This document shows positions 18,242 to 31,908 of a stretch of DNA of 36,837 bases, piece by piece. Where the stretch lies: NCBI RefSeq assembly GCF_002869745.1, contig NZ_PNOS01000047.1:1-36837 (forward strand), written 5' to 3'. Source of the DNA: Oceaniglobus roseus. GTDB taxonomy: Bacteria > Pseudomonadota > Alphaproteobacteria > Rhodobacterales > Rhodobacteraceae. Under the pieces are notes generated by a model. That model searched no databases and was not told the origin of the DNA. It worked only from the letters and a program-made list of their open reading frames with translations. The first letter of the stretch is position 1; every line of letters begins with the position of its first letter. The translations under genes were made by a program, and so were the position numbers.

Positions 18242-19456
18242 ATGAACGCTTTCACCACGTCCCGCCGCCTTGTCGGCGTGGCAGCGCTGCTGGCCAGCGC
18301 GGCCTGCTCGCAGAACGGCGCATTCGATTTCGACCTGCGCAACAACCTCGGCGACGCCTTCGACACCAGCGATGCGGTGATGCAGGTGCAGACCGCCGAC
18401 CGGCCCGAGCCGGACAACCGCGGCGTCATCTCCTATCCGAACTACCAGGTGGCGGTGGCGCGCAACGGCGACACGGTGGCCGCCGTCGCGTCCCGCGTCG
18501 GCCTGCCCGCGGACGAGCTGTCGCGCTTCAACGGGATCCCGACCGACGTGGCGCTGCGCAAGGGCGAGATCATCGCCCTGCCCCGCCGCGTCGCCGAACC
18601 CTCGCGCGCCACGGGCGCCGTGACGCCGGGGCCGATCCTGCCGACCGCCGCACCGGTCGCCCCGGCCCCGACCCAGAGCATCGCGGTGACGCCGCTGGAC
18701 GATGGCGGCATCCAGCGGGCCACCCCGGCGGCCCCCGCCGCCCGGCCCGCGGCCCCCGCGACACCCCCCGCGGCCCAGAGCGGCAAGGAACCCGTGCGCC
18801 ACAAGGTCAAGCGGGGCGAGACGGCCTTCTCCATCGCCCGCACCTACGGCATCCCGGTCAAGGCGCTGGCGGAATGGAACGGGCTGACCGGCGAATACCC
18901 GATCCGCGAGGGCCAGTATCTGCTGATCCCCGTCGCCCTGACCACGCCGCCGCCCGAAAAGACGACCCAGCCCGGCGCGGGCTCGGTCGCGCCGGTGCCG
19001 CCGAGCGCGTCGGAACCGCTGCCCGACGAGAAGGCGACGACGGCGCGGCCCAAGGAAACCCCGCCCTCCCCGGCCATGGCGGACGAGCGCACCAAGGCCA
19101 CGAAGACCGCCCGCATGACCCTGCCGGTCAGCGGCCCGATCATCCGGGCCTACAAGAAGGGTTCGAACGACGGCATCGACATCTCGGCCTCGGCCGGAAC
19201 CTCGGTGGTGGCCGCCGAAAGCGGCACCGTGGCCGCGATCACCCGCGACACCGACCAGATCCCGATCCTGGTGCTGCGTCACGCGGGCAACGTCCTGACG
19301 GTCTATGCGGGGGTCGACCAGATCGCGGTGCAGAAGGGCCAGAGCGTTAAGCGCGGACAGGCCATCGCCAAGGTCCGCGCCGCCACGCCGCCGGTGCTGC
19401 ACTTCGAGGTGCGCGAAGGCTTCGAGAGCGTCGATCCCGAGCCCTACATCAACTGA
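18242..19456 (+). CDS. NlpD-like lipoprotein: two LysM domains and degenerate LytM/M23 domain
   Basis: The 404-residue protein begins with a short basic-hydrophobic signal and a probable lipobox (ASAAC, Cys22). LysM-type peptidoglycan-binding domains lie at about 68-114 and 185-231, separated by Pro/Ala-rich linkers. The C-terminal M23 domain (about 293-400) has lost zinc-site residues: the HxGxD motif reads NDGID (His to Asn309), the HLH motif reads VLH (His to Val385) and the catalytic-region YxH reads YAG. Like E. coli NlpD and EnvC, it is probably not a peptidase but an activator of cell-wall amidases at division. Its place after surE-pcm supports an NlpD assignment. Confidence 0.9.
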   Translation: MNAFTTSRRLVGVAALLASAACSQNGAFDFDLRNNLGDAFDTSDAVMQVQTADRPEPDNRGVISYPNYQVAVARNGDTVAAVASRVGLPADELSRFNGIPTDVALRKGEIIALPRRVAEPSRATGAVTPGPILPTAAPVAPAPTQSIAVTPLDDGGIQRATPAAPAARPAAPATPPAAQSGKEPVRHKVKRGETAFSIARTYGIPVKALAEWNGLTGEYPIREGQYLLIPVALTTPPPEKTTQPGAGSVAPVPPSASEPLPDEKATTARPKETPPSPAMADERTKATKTARMTLPVSGPIIRAYKKGSNDGIDISASAGTSVVAAESGTVAAITRDTDQIPILVLRHAGNVLTVYAGVDQIAVQKGQSVKRGQAIAKVRAATPPVLHFEVREGFESVDPEPYIN

Positions 19457-19481
19457 CGCGGGCCCGGGTTCTGCCGGGGCG

Positions 19482-19768
19482 TTACTCCGGCAGTTCCTCG
19501 ACGATGGACAGCTCGCGCTGCGCCGCGCCCTTGGCGAAGCTCAGCGCCTCCTGGTAGGCGTCGGAATAATAGCAGTCGTGCGCCGCCTGCATCGAGGGAA
19601 AGCGGGCCACCACGTTGCGCGGCCGGTCCGGCCCCTCCAGCGTCTCGTAGGCGCCGCCGCGGGCCAGGAAGACACCGCCATGATCGGCGATGGCCCCCGT
19701 CGCGCGGCGTGCGTATTCGCCATAGGCGGCTTCGTCGGTGACAAGAACGTGGGCGATCCAGAGCGCGC

Positions 19769-19772
<4 letters not shown>
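19482..19772 (-). CDS. DUF1330 family protein
   Basis: The 96-residue soluble protein has the DUF1330 dimeric alpha/beta-barrel pattern: [46 protein letters not shown] and AYQEAL blocks. Proteins of this family resemble EthD/antibiotic-monooxygenase-like ferredoxin folds; no specific reaction is known. Its ATG overlaps the alaS stop by four bases, so it is translated as the distal member of the alaS transcript. It ends 25 bases from the convergent nlpD-like gene. Confidence 0.88.
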
Positions 19773-22438
<2,666 letters not shown>

Positions 22439-22548
22439 GTGGTCGGGTCCTGGGTTTCGCGGCCCCCGTGATCTATCCCCGCTGCGGCGGGCTGTCCACC
22501 GTTCCGGCATGCAGGTTCCATTGCTGCGCCGGGCACGGCGGACAGCGC

Positions 22549-22574
22549 CGCGCGGGCCCTGCCGGACCCGCGCG
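22549..22574 (-). terminator. Hairpin after recA
   Basis: CGCGCGGG and CCCGCGCG form a perfect 8-bp stem around a ten-base loop nine bases after the recA stop. There is no T-tract. It may end or attenuate recA transcription before alaS. Confidence 0.5.
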
Positions 22575-22583
22575 CAAGGACGT

Positions 22584-23657
<1,074 letters not shown>

Positions 23658-23708
23658 GTTTCGTGCCCCTTATTCCATACCCGTCTCCGGGCGGCAATCG
23701 CTGCCTTT

Positions 23709-23723
23709 GTTCCTGCCTTGTTC
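23709..23723. promoter_or_regulatory. LexA (SOS) box before recA
   Basis: The plus strand reads GTTC-CTGCCTT-GTTC, an exact match to the GTTC-N7-GTTC LexA motif described for Rhodobacter and other alphaproteobacteria. It lies 52-66 bases before the recA ATG and just downstream of the predicted -10, where bound LexA would block RNA polymerase. A second near match, GTTC-TTGTTTT-GGTC on the minus strand (23753-23739), overlaps the promoter spacer. Confidence 0.8.
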
Positions 23724-23731
23724 TGCTCCCG

Positions 23732-23760
23732 GATATGAGACCAAAACAAGAACAATTCAA
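23732..23760 (-). promoter_or_regulatory. Sigma-70 promoter of recA
   Basis: On the minus strand TTGAAT (23760-23755) and CATATC (23737-23732) are 17 bases apart. The predicted start, near 23725, lies at the edge of the LexA box. Confidence 0.6.
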
Positions 23761-23793
23761 GTGAATTCTGATTTCAGGTTGCGTCGGGAGTGG

Positions 23794-23808
23794 TTAATCA
23801 TCGGTTAG
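23794..23808. promoter_or_regulatory. Near-match CtrA site between recA and cckA
   Basis: TTAA-TCATCGG-TTAG differs by one base from TTAA-N7-TTAA. It is 34 bases upstream of the recA -35 box and 35 bases past the end of cckA. Function is uncertain. Confidence 0.35.
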
Positions 23809-23842
23809 CGAACGTTACAGGACCGCCGATGTGCGGAGATTT

Positions 23843-25942
23843 TCAGGTCATCGCACCGATCTGGCGTTGCACTGTGGTGGTCAGCTGGCTGAGCGAGAAG
23901 GGCTTCGGCAGGAAGGTGGAGTGAGGGATGGTCAGCTGGGCCTCCGAGAGGTTCTCCTCGGAGTAACCGGAAATGAAGATCACGCGCGTTTCGGGGCGGT
24001 CCTTCATCGCCAGACGGACCCAGCTCGGCCCGTCGAGCCCCGGCATGATGACGTCGGTCACGAAGATGTCGACGGAGATCGCCGGGTCCGAAAGGATTTC
24101 CAGAGCGTCCTCACCGTTCTCCGCCTCCAGCACCGTGTAGCCGCGCAGACGCAGCGCGCGGGACGCGAAGGCGCGGACGGGCGGTTCGTCTTCCACCAGC
24201 AGCACGACCCCGGCCCCGAGCTGCGCCGAGGATTTCTCGATCACCGGCCGCTTCTGGACCGCCGCGCCGCTTTCAGCTGCATGGGCAGGGAAATAGAGCG
24301 AGAAGCAGGATCCCTCGCCGGGCGTGCTGTCGGCAAAGATGTAGCCGCCGGTCTGCTTCACGATGCCATAGGCGGTGGACAGGCCCAGACCCGTCCCCTC
24401 GCCCGTCTTCTTCGTCGTGAAGAACGGCTCGAAGATCTTCGGCAGCTGCTCGGGCGCTATTCCCGTGCCCTCGTCGATGACCCGCACCTTCACATAGGGC
24501 CCCGCAGGCAGTTCAACCCTGTCGCGCAGGAGGGCGGATTTCAAGACCTCGACCTCGGTGACGATGCGGATCTGCCCACCGTTCGGCATGGCGTCGCGTG
24601 CGTTGACCACGAGATTCATGATCACCTGCTCGAGCTGCCGCTTGTCCGCGCGCACGAGTTGCAGAGCTGGATCGAGGGACAGGGTCAGCTGGATCCGTTC
24701 GCCGACCAGTCGATTCAGAAGGTGCGTGAGTTCGGACAGGGTCTGCCGCAGGTCAAGGTATTCGGGCCGCAGGTTCTGCTTGCGGGAGAAGGCCAGGAGC
24801 TGGCCCACGAGGCTCGCCGCGCGGTTGGCGTTCTGGTTGATCTGCTCGAGATCGGCAAAGTCCGGATCGGCCTCGTCCCGGCGCAGCAGCAGCAGGTCGC
24901 AATGGCCGCTGATCGCAGTCAGGAGGTTGTTGAAGTCGTGCGCCACGCCCCCCGCGAGCTGGCCGATCGCCTGCATCTTCTGGCTCTGCACGAACTGGGC
25001 TTCCAGCGTCTTCAGCTCCGTCGCGTCGTGCAGCACGGCGACCAGATGCTCGCGCGGGTCCAGGTCCAGCGAATCGAGCGTGATCTGGAGATAGAGCTCG
25101 TGGCTGCCGGCCGTGGTGCGGGCGACTTCGGGGCGTTGCTGGCCCCGTCCGTCGAAGGCGTCCTTCAGCCATTCCCCGATCGGCCGCCCCAGCCCCTCGA
25201 CCACCCGGGACAGCGACTTGCCGACGATCTGGTCGTCCTCCAGCAGGCGCCGGGCGCGGTGGCTGGCCCGGTCGATCAGGCCCTCGCGGTCGATCCGCAG
25301 GATCGGGATCGGCAGGGCATCGAAGACCTCGTCCACCAGGTTCTCGACCGCCTCGGTATGCGGCGCAGCCGCCTCGGCCGGGACGTCCGGGACCACGGGG
25401 ACCGGCAGCGGCACGGGATCGAACCGCCACAGCAGCGCGTCGTCATCGACCCGGACCACCGACACCCGTCGGCCCCCGTCGGCACCGGGAAGCAGATCCT
25501 CGCCCTGCCCTTCGGCCAGCGCGGCCGCGAGCAGCCTCTGCAACAGCGGCGTGGGCACCGCGACATGGTGGAGCATCAGGTCGGACAGCGCGGTGCCCCG
25601 GCGGGCGTTCAGCCCAGCCGCGGCAACGGGATTGACCTGTTCGATCAGGCCGCCGAGGTCGGTGATCACCACCGGGGCGGGATCGGGGCGGATGACCGGG
25701 TCCAGAACCTCCGTGCGGCGCAGACGTCGCCACCGGCGCAGCAGGCCCTGCCCCTCGATCATGGCGCCGAGCAGCAGCAGCGTCAGCGCGACAAACCAGA
25801 GCACGGGCCGGTACCGGCTTTCGAACAGCAGCGTACCGAGAACGCCGAGGACCACGGCGACACCGAACAGCGCGATCGTCCGGCCCCGGGGGGCGCGGAA
25901 GATGTGAGAAGCGGTCGGCAGGGAGGAAAGGATGTCTGTCAC
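23843..25942 (-). CDS. cckA: Hybrid sensor histidine kinase CckA
   Basis: CckA is the head of the CckA-ChpT-CtrA phosphorelay, which controls the cell cycle, motility and gene transfer agents in this group. The 699-residue protein has two N-terminal membrane helices (about 22-40 and 48-63), PAS-like regions (about 88-310), a HisKA/HATPase kinase with His335 in [14 protein letters not shown]-lid motifs ([24 protein letters not shown]), and a C-terminal receiver with phospho-acceptor Asp630 ([12 protein letters not shown]). The start is taken as GTG (GTGACAGACATC); no good ATG or strong ribosome site is present, so the exact start is uncertain. A TTAA-N7-TTAA box lies 51-65 bases upstream. Confidence 0.94.
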   Translation of the reverse strand: MTDILSSLPTASHIFRAPRGRTIALFGVAVVLGVLGTLLFESRYRPVLWFVALTLLLLGAMIEGQGLLRRWRRLRRTEVLDPVIRPDPAPVVITDLGGLIEQVNPVAAAGLNARRGTALSDLMLHHVAVPTPLLQRLLAAALAEGQGEDLLPGADGGRRVSVVRVDDDALLWRFDPVPLPVPVVPDVPAEAAAPHTEAVENLVDEVFDALPIPILRIDREGLIDRASHRARRLLEDDQIVGKSLSRVVEGLGRPIGEWLKDAFDGRGQQRPEVARTTAGSHELYLQITLDSLDLDPREHLVAVLHDATELKTLEAQFVQSQKMQAIGQLAGGVAHDFNNLLTAISGHCDLLLLRRDEADPDFADLEQINQNANRAASLVGQLLAFSRKQNLRPEYLDLRQTLSELTHLLNRLVGERIQLTLSLDPALQLVRADKRQLEQVIMNLVVNARDAMPNGGQIRIVTEVEVLKSALLRDRVELPAGPYVKVRVIDEGTGIAPEQLPKIFEPFFTTKKTGEGTGLGLSTAYGIVKQTGGYIFADSTPGEGSCFSLYFPAHAAESGAAVQKRPVIEKSSAQLGAGVVLLVEDEPPVRAFASRALRLRGYTVLEAENGEDALEILSDPAISVDIFVTDVIMPGLDGPSWVRLAMKDRPETRVIFISGYSEENLSEAQLTIPHSTFLPKPFSLSQLTTTVQRQIGAMT

Positions 25943-25992
25943 GGCGCGGTCCGATCTCGGGATAACTGCGTGGCAGGGTTGCGGCAGAGGAG

Positions 25993-26007
25993 TTAAATCC
26001 GAATTAA
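25993..26007. promoter_or_regulatory. CtrA-type box before cckA
   Basis: TTAA-ATCCGAA-TTAA is an exact match to the CtrA consensus TTAA-N7-TTAA, here within the palindrome GTTAA...TTAAC. It lies in the 149-base gap between the methyltransferase gene and cckA, in a stretch of otherwise very GC-rich DNA. It suggests feedback of CtrA on the gene for its own upstream kinase. Confidence 0.6.
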
Positions 26008-26091
26008 CGCACGCAGGTGCGCCGCTGCCAAGACCGGAACGGCGGCGCGCGAAGATATCCCTTCCGCCGACACGACCGCATCCCGCGCGGA

Positions 26092-27255
26092 TTATTGCCG
26101 ATTCAGCACCGCAACATAGAAGCCGTCGCCGCCGTCGAGCGGCGTCAGGCGGCGCTCGGTCAGGCAACTCCAGCCGGGTGCGCGGCCGAGGAACGCCGCC
26201 ACTCGGTCGCGGTTCTCGGCGTCGAGCAGGGAACAGGTTGCATAGACGAGATGGCCATTCGCAGCGACAAGCGCCGCGGCGCTGTCGAGGATGCCATCCT
26301 GCAGGGCGGTGAGCCGGTCGAGCCCGGCCGCGTCGAGACGCCACTTTCCCTGCGGCGCCCGGCGCCATGACCCGCTGCCCGAACAGGGCGCGTCGACGAA
26401 CACCGTGTCGAAGGGCGGCTGGCCCGCCAGGTCGCCGGTCTGCAGGAGATCGACCCTGACATTGGCCCGCTTCGCCCGGCCGGGCAGGTCCGCCATGCGC
26501 CCGGCATCGGCGTCGTGGGCGAAGTACCGCGCCGGGGTACGTGCCGCCATGGCGAGGGTCTTGCCGCCGCCGCCCGCGCAGTAGTCCAGAAGGCGGCTGC
26601 CGCGCACCAGGGGCACCGCGTCGGCGACCGCCTGGCTGGCGGCGTCCTGTAGCTCGACCAGGCCCTCGCGGAAGGCCGCGGAGGACGCGACGCGGCGCGG
26701 GTGGGTCAGGACTTCGAGCGCCGTGGCGGCCAGGGGGTGGGGACGGGTCTCGATCCCCTCGCCGGCCAGCCGGTCGGCCGCCGCCCCGGGGGTCGTCCGG
26801 GCGAGGTTGGCACGCAGGAACACCGGCGCGCGGTGGCGCAACGCCTCCATCACCGGCGCGAAATCGGCCCCGAGCGATGTGCTCAGCGCCGGGGCGAGCC
26901 AAGCGGGACAATCGAGCGCGTCGAGCGGGTCCGGCTCCGGCGGCAGCCTGCGCTCCGCCGCATCGAGCGGCGCCGGCGCGTGGCCTTCGCCGGTGAACAG
27001 CGTTTCGGGATCGGTGCCCCGGTCTCGCAGCAGGCCGATCATCACGCCCCGCCCGGTCATCGCCCCGCCGCGCGCCGCCGAGGAGCGCAGGCGGCGCAGG
27101 GCGTCGAACACATGGTCGCGGATCGCCGCACGGTCGCCGGAGCCGGCGAAACGATGCTGCCGCCCCCAGGTCGTCAGCACTCTCTCGGCGCTGTCGCCGC
27201 CGATCACGGCGTCCAGCACCTCGATCGCTGCGGCAACATGAGCTTCGGGCGTCAC
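26092..27255 (-). CDS. RsmB/NOP-type RNA m5C methyltransferase
   Basis: The 387-residue protein has an N-terminal NusB-like RNA-binding part and a C-terminal SAM-dependent methyltransferase domain. The SAM loop is DYCAGGGGKTLAMA (about 224-237). Both catalytic cysteines of the family are present: Cys291 in DAPCSGSG and Cys341 in ATCSLLDAEN. The family makes 5-methylcytosine in rRNA, with E. coli RsmB (16S C967) the best-known member, but other targets are possible. It follows guaB by 48 bases on the same strand. Confidence 0.92.
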   Translation of the reverse strand: MTPEAHVAAAIEVLDAVIGGDSAERVLTTWGRQHRFAGSGDRAAIRDHVFDALRRLRSSAARGGAMTGRGVMIGLLRDRGTDPETLFTGEGHAPAPLDAAERRLPPEPDPLDALDCPAWLAPALSTSLGADFAPVMEALRHRAPVFLRANLARTTPGAAADRLAGEGIETRPHPLAATALEVLTHPRRVASSAAFREGLVELQDAASQAVADAVPLVRGSRLLDYCAGGGGKTLAMAARTPARYFAHDADAGRMADLPGRAKRANVRVDLLQTGDLAGQPPFDTVFVDAPCSGSGSWRRAPQGKWRLDAAGLDRLTALQDGILDSAAALVAANGHLVYATCSLLDAENRDRVAAFLGRAPGWSCLTERRLTPLDGGDGFYVAVLNRQ

Positions 27256-27303
27256 GTCATTGATCCAGCGTCTCTTTCCTGCCGCCTCAACCGCCGTCCG
27301 GTC

Positions 27304-28854
<1,551 letters not shown>

Positions 28855-28886
28855 TCACCGCCGGGACGGCCCGCGCCGCGTCCGCC

Positions 28887-29351
28887 CTACCCGCCCCGCG
28901 CGGCGCGCTCGAGCTTGGCGAGTGTCTGCTGGCCCAGTTCCTCTGCACCGAAGCCCTTCGCCTGGCGGTATTCCTCCTCCGAGGTGAAGACCATGCCGAG
29001 GGTCACTTGCGTGGCGCCCTCCGCCGCGTCGAAGGTCGCCCAGGCATCGGCATGCTTCGGCCCGTTCTCGCCCCAGAGCAGCGTGTACTCGATCCGCGTC
29101 TCGGGGCGCATGACGGTGTAGAGGTGATGGTTCGGATGGACCGTGCCATCGGGGCCGATCATGTCGAACACCCATTCGCCGCCCTCGCGCAGGTCGATGC
29201 GCACTGTGCGGCAGGAAAACCCCTCGGGCCCCCACCAGAGCGGCAGTCGCGCGGGATCGGTCCAGGCGGCCCAGACCGCGGCGCGCGGGGCGCGGATGGT
29301 GCGGTGCAGCAGCATGGTGCGCCCCGCCGTGTCGATGGTGTGCTCGCTCAT
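28887..29351 (-). CDS. SRPBCC (AHSA1-like) family protein
   Basis: The 154-residue protein has the START-like SRPBCC fold of Aha1-type small-ligand-binding proteins: RTIRAPRAAVWAAWTDPARLPLWWGP at the N-terminus, GGEWVFDMIGPDG in the middle, and LTWxx-like closing strands before the C-terminal helix (about 128-150). Ligand unknown. Its ATG overlaps the stop of the upstream ArsR gene by four bases. ArsR-SRPBCC pairs are common in bacteria, with the repressor controlling the pair. Confidence 0.9.
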   Translation of the reverse strand: MSEHTIDTAGRTMLLHRTIRAPRAAVWAAWTDPARLPLWWGPEGFSCRTVRIDLREGGEWVFDMIGPDGTVHPNHHLYTVMRPETRIEYTLLWGENGPKHADAWATFDAAEGATQVTLGMVFTSEEEYRQAKGFGAEELGQQTLAKLERAARGG

Positions 29352-29689
29352 GTCTCGTCCTTCCCGGTGTCCTCGGTGACGAAGGCTTCCAGCCGGTCCA
29401 GCCGGGCCTCCCAGATCGCGCGCTGTGCGTCGAGCCAGCCGCGGGCGGCGTCGATGCTTTCGGGCCGCAGGGCGCAGGTGCGCACCCGCCCGTCCTTGGC
29501 ACTGGCGATGAGCCCCGCCTCCTCGAGCACCGAAAGGTGCTTCATCACCGTCGGCAGACGAAGTCCGGTCGGCGCCGCCAGGTCCCCGACCCGGGCCGAC
29601 CCCTCCGCCAGACGCGACAGGATCGCGCGACGGGTGGGGTCGGCAAGGGCGTGGAACAGGCGCGAGAGGTCGGGATCATGCTTAGCCAT
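29348..29689 (-). CDS. ArsR-family HTH transcriptional repressor
   Basis: The 113-residue winged-helix protein begins at the ATG giving MAKHDPDLSRLFHALADPTRRAIL; the winged helix covers about 8-75, with recognition helix LPTVMKHLSVLEEAGLI. The cysteine content (only Cys72) does not support metal sensing, as in other SRPBCC-linked ArsR proteins. No ribosome site precedes the ATG, and the start codon lies inside a perfect inverted repeat, so the mRNA may be leaderless or the start may lie upstream (a GTG at 29740 is in frame). Overlaps the SRPBCC gene (ATGA). Confidence 0.88.
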   Translation of the reverse strand: MAKHDPDLSRLFHALADPTRRAILSRLAEGSARVGDLAAPTGLRLPTVMKHLSVLEEAGLIASAKDGRVRTCALRPESIDAARGWLDAQRAIWEARLDRLEAFVTEDTGKDET

Positions 29690-29698
29690 GCGGCTAAG
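29681..29698. promoter_or_regulatory. Inverted-repeat operator over the arsR start
   Basis: CTTAGCC-ATGC-GGCTAAG is a perfect 7-bp-arm inverted repeat containing the start codon on the minus strand. The half-site CGGCTAAGT recurs at 29742-29750, 51 bases away, about five helical turns. This fits autoregulation by the ArsR protein. Confidence 0.6.
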
Positions 29699-29822
29699 TA
29701 ATGCCGGACACCACCCCAAGGCAAGCACAAACTTCACCACTCGGCTAAGTTTTACTCAGACACCTGGGGGCTTTACGTCGGCGCAACGGCAGGATCATTC
29801 TACGCCCGGACAGGAGGACACG

Positions 29823-30785
29823 ATGGCGGGACATGGCTACGAATCGGGGCGGCTGAACCTGCCCTTCACGGGCATCTGCACCTTCGGCAAGCGGCCCTAC
29901 GTCGAGGACTGGTCGGCGATCCGGGCCGACGCCGCGATCCTCGGCGCGCCCTTCGACGCCGGCACGCAGTTCCGCGCCGGGGCGCGGTTCGGCCCGAGGG
30001 GCGTGCGCGAGGCCTCGACCCTGTTCTCCTTCGGCCACGCGGGCGCCTACGACCACGAGGACGACACGACCTACCTCGGCCCCGAGGTCACGATCGTCGA
30101 CATCGGTGACGCCGACATCGTCCACACCGACACGGTCCGGAGCCACGCCAACATCGCCGCGGGCGTGCGGGCGATCCGGCAGGCCGGGGCGCTGCCGGTC
30201 GTGATCGGCGGCGACCACTCGGTGAACATCCCCTGCATCGAGGCCTTCGAGGGACAGCCGCCCTTCCACATCCTCCAGATCGACGCCCACCTCGACTTCG
30301 TCGACGTCCGCCACGGGGTCAGGACCGGCCACGGCAACCCGATGCGCCGCGCGGCGGAGAAGCCCTGGGTCACGGGCCTGACCCAGCTCGGCATCCGCAA
30401 CGTCTCCTCCACCGCGAAGGAGGGCTACGAGGCAGCGCGCGCCATGGGCTCGGACATCCTGTCGGTCCGCCAAGTCCGCGCCCTCGGCACCGCGCAGGCC
30501 GCCGCGCGCATCCCCGCGGGCGTGCCGGTCTACATCACGCTCGACATCGACGCCTTCTGCCCCTCCATCGCGCCGGGCACCGGCACCCCGAGCCACGGCG
30601 GCTTCCTCTACTACGAGGTGCTGGAACTGCTCCAGGCCGTCGCCCGCGCCCACCCCGTCGTGGGCATCGACCTCGTCGAAGTGGCGCCGGACTACGACCC
30701 CACCGGCAGCACCTCGATCCTGGCCGCGCAGGTCCTGCTGAACCTCCTCGGCTTCGTCTTCGCCGCGCGGCCCTCCCGCGGCTGA
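29823..30785 (+). CDS. speB: Agmatinase / ureohydrolase family protein
   Basis: The 320-residue protein belongs to the arginase-agmatinase family with a two-manganese site. Metal ligands are in GGDHS (129-133, His132), QIDAHLDF (the DAHxD motif) and TLDIDAFCPSIAPGTGTP (the DxD motif). AGGAGG lies about six bases before the ATG. It is likely to release putrescine from agmatine, consistent with speD/speE elsewhere in the window, but guanidinobutyrase or guanidinopropionase activity cannot be excluded from sequence. It is divergent from arsR and shares an intergenic region carrying the half-site CGGCTAAGT. Confidence 0.82.
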   Translation: MAGHGYESGRLNLPFTGICTFGKRPYVEDWSAIRADAAILGAPFDAGTQFRAGARFGPRGVREASTLFSFGHAGAYDHEDDTTYLGPEVTIVDIGDADIVHTDTVRSHANIAAGVRAIRQAGALPVVIGGDHSVNIPCIEAFEGQPPFHILQIDAHLDFVDVRHGVRTGHGNPMRRAAEKPWVTGLTQLGIRNVSSTAKEGYEAARAMGSDILSVRQVRALGTAQAAARIPAGVPVYITLDIDAFCPSIAPGTGTPSHGGFLYYEVLELLQAVARAHPVVGIDLVEVAPDYDPTGSTSILAAQVLLNLLGFVFAARPSRG

Positions 30786-30849
30786 GCGAAGGGGTCCGTC
30801 TCCGTCACCGGCCCGCCCCTCCCCGGCGGCGGCGCGGTTCGTGAGGACG

Positions 30850-30938
30850 GGAGCCTCCGGCGGGGATATTTGAAGAAGCAAAGATGGGGCGATGTCCCCG
30901 GTCATCTTTGCTTCGGAAATATCCCCGCCGGAGGCTCC
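30850..30938. repeat. Large imperfect inverted repeat between convergent genes
   Basis: Left arm (30850-30886) and right arm (30903-30938) share GGAGCCTCCGGCGGGGATATTT and GAAGCAAAGATG, with only a small mismatch between the two blocks. The centre contains GGGG-CGATGT-CCCC. The predicted hairpin is about 36 bp. It lies between the convergent agmatinase and OlsB-like genes, with a related single arm at 14971-15004. It is a probable bidirectional terminator or a mobile-type intergenic repeat. The rest of 30786-31036 holds no gene. Confidence 0.8.
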
Positions 30939-31036
30939 AGCACCATCCACCCGCGCGACGGCCCGATCCGTCGCGCCCGACCGTTCCGCCGGGCGCCACG
31001 GTGTTTCCCAAACACCGTCTTGCCGCCCGTTCCACC

Positions 31037-31762
31037 CTACCCCGCCACGGCGCGCAGCAGGCGGGCGCGGGTCGGGGGCACCTTGCCGATCTCGAGGCCG
31101 GTGAAGACGTGAAGCGTCTCCAGCTCCCGGTCCACCACGGCGTGATCGCTGACCCAGCCGCCCATCACGAGGTAGGTGCGCAGGAGAGGCGGCATCTTCC
31201 GTGTCGCACGCCCGAGGTCCGGGGCGGCGGAGTGCGGTGCGAACCGGACGACCTCCGCCGCCCCGATCTCCGGCCGCCACCGGGGCGGCGCGAGGTGGCG
31301 GGCGGCGAGCACGTCGAAGCTGTCGCGGTAGGGCGCGGGATCGGTGCCGCGGAAGGAGGAGCAGCCGAACAGCATCTCGACCCCCTCGCCGTCCACGATC
31401 CGCGTCATCGCCCCCCAGGCGACGCGCAGGATGTCGGCATCGTGCCAGCGGGGATGGATGCAGAAGCGGCCGAGCTCGGCCATCGCGCCCTCGAACCCGG
31501 CGAGCGCCCGGAGGTCGTAGAACTGCGCGGCGTAGCTTTCGCCGAGGCGCGCGCCGGTCAGCGGCAGCAGGCGGAAGCAGCAGACGAGGGTGCCGGTCGC
31601 CGTCTCCTCGACGAGGACGTGGCGGCAGCGCGCATCGAAGCGGTCGCCATCGGGCCTGGCGTCGGCGCGGAAGCAGAGGCGGCGCAGCGCCAGCGCGTGC
31701 CCGAGATCCGCGTCGCCACTGGCGAGGCGGGCGGCGAAGCGGCCGCGGTTCAGGATGGACAT
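31037..31762 (-). CDS. OlsB-like GNAT N-acyltransferase (ornithine lipid synthesis)
   Basis: The 241-residue protein matches the Acetyltransf_5/OlsB pattern: ARLASGDADLGHALALRRLCF near the N-terminus, CRHVLVEE, CCFRLLPL and the ELGRFCIHP block in the first half. OlsB acylates the amino group of ornithine with 3-hydroxyacyl-ACP, the first step to ornithine lipids. The ATG giving MSILNRGRFA is taken; an in-frame extension upstream is unlikely. The usual OlsA partner is not adjacent in this window, so other N-acyltransferase roles remain possible. Confidence 0.8.
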   Translation of the reverse strand: MSILNRGRFAARLASGDADLGHALALRRLCFRADARPDGDRFDARCRHVLVEETATGTLVCCFRLLPLTGARLGESYAAQFYDLRALAGFEGAMAELGRFCIHPRWHDADILRVAWGAMTRIVDGEGVEMLFGCSSFRGTDPAPYRDSFDVLAARHLAPPRWRPEIGAAEVVRFAPHSAAPDLGRATRKMPPLLRTYLVMGGWVSDHAVVDRELETLHVFTGLEIGKVPPTRARLLRAVAG

Positions 31763-31908
31763 GACCCCGCTCCCCGCTTGCAGGCGATCGGCCGAAGGCG
31801 CCCCGCGGTGCTTGGACCCGGCCGAAAACACCCTAGATATGCGGCAAGGCGCAGAGCGACACAAGATCCGCGGCGGACGGGCCGCGGACGCGGAACAGGA
31901 GAGAGATC

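Noticed and set aside
17447-19402. 651-codon open frame antisense to pcm and the NlpD-like gene
   Set aside because: Spans two supported genes on the other strand and has Arg/Gly/His-rich low-information sequence.
23831-25996. 721-codon open frame antisense to cckA
   Set aside because: Shadow of cckA; composition typical of antisense frames.
25943-26091. LexA box before cckA
   Set aside because: Single GAAC/GTTC half-sites occur, but no pair with seven-base spacing was found.
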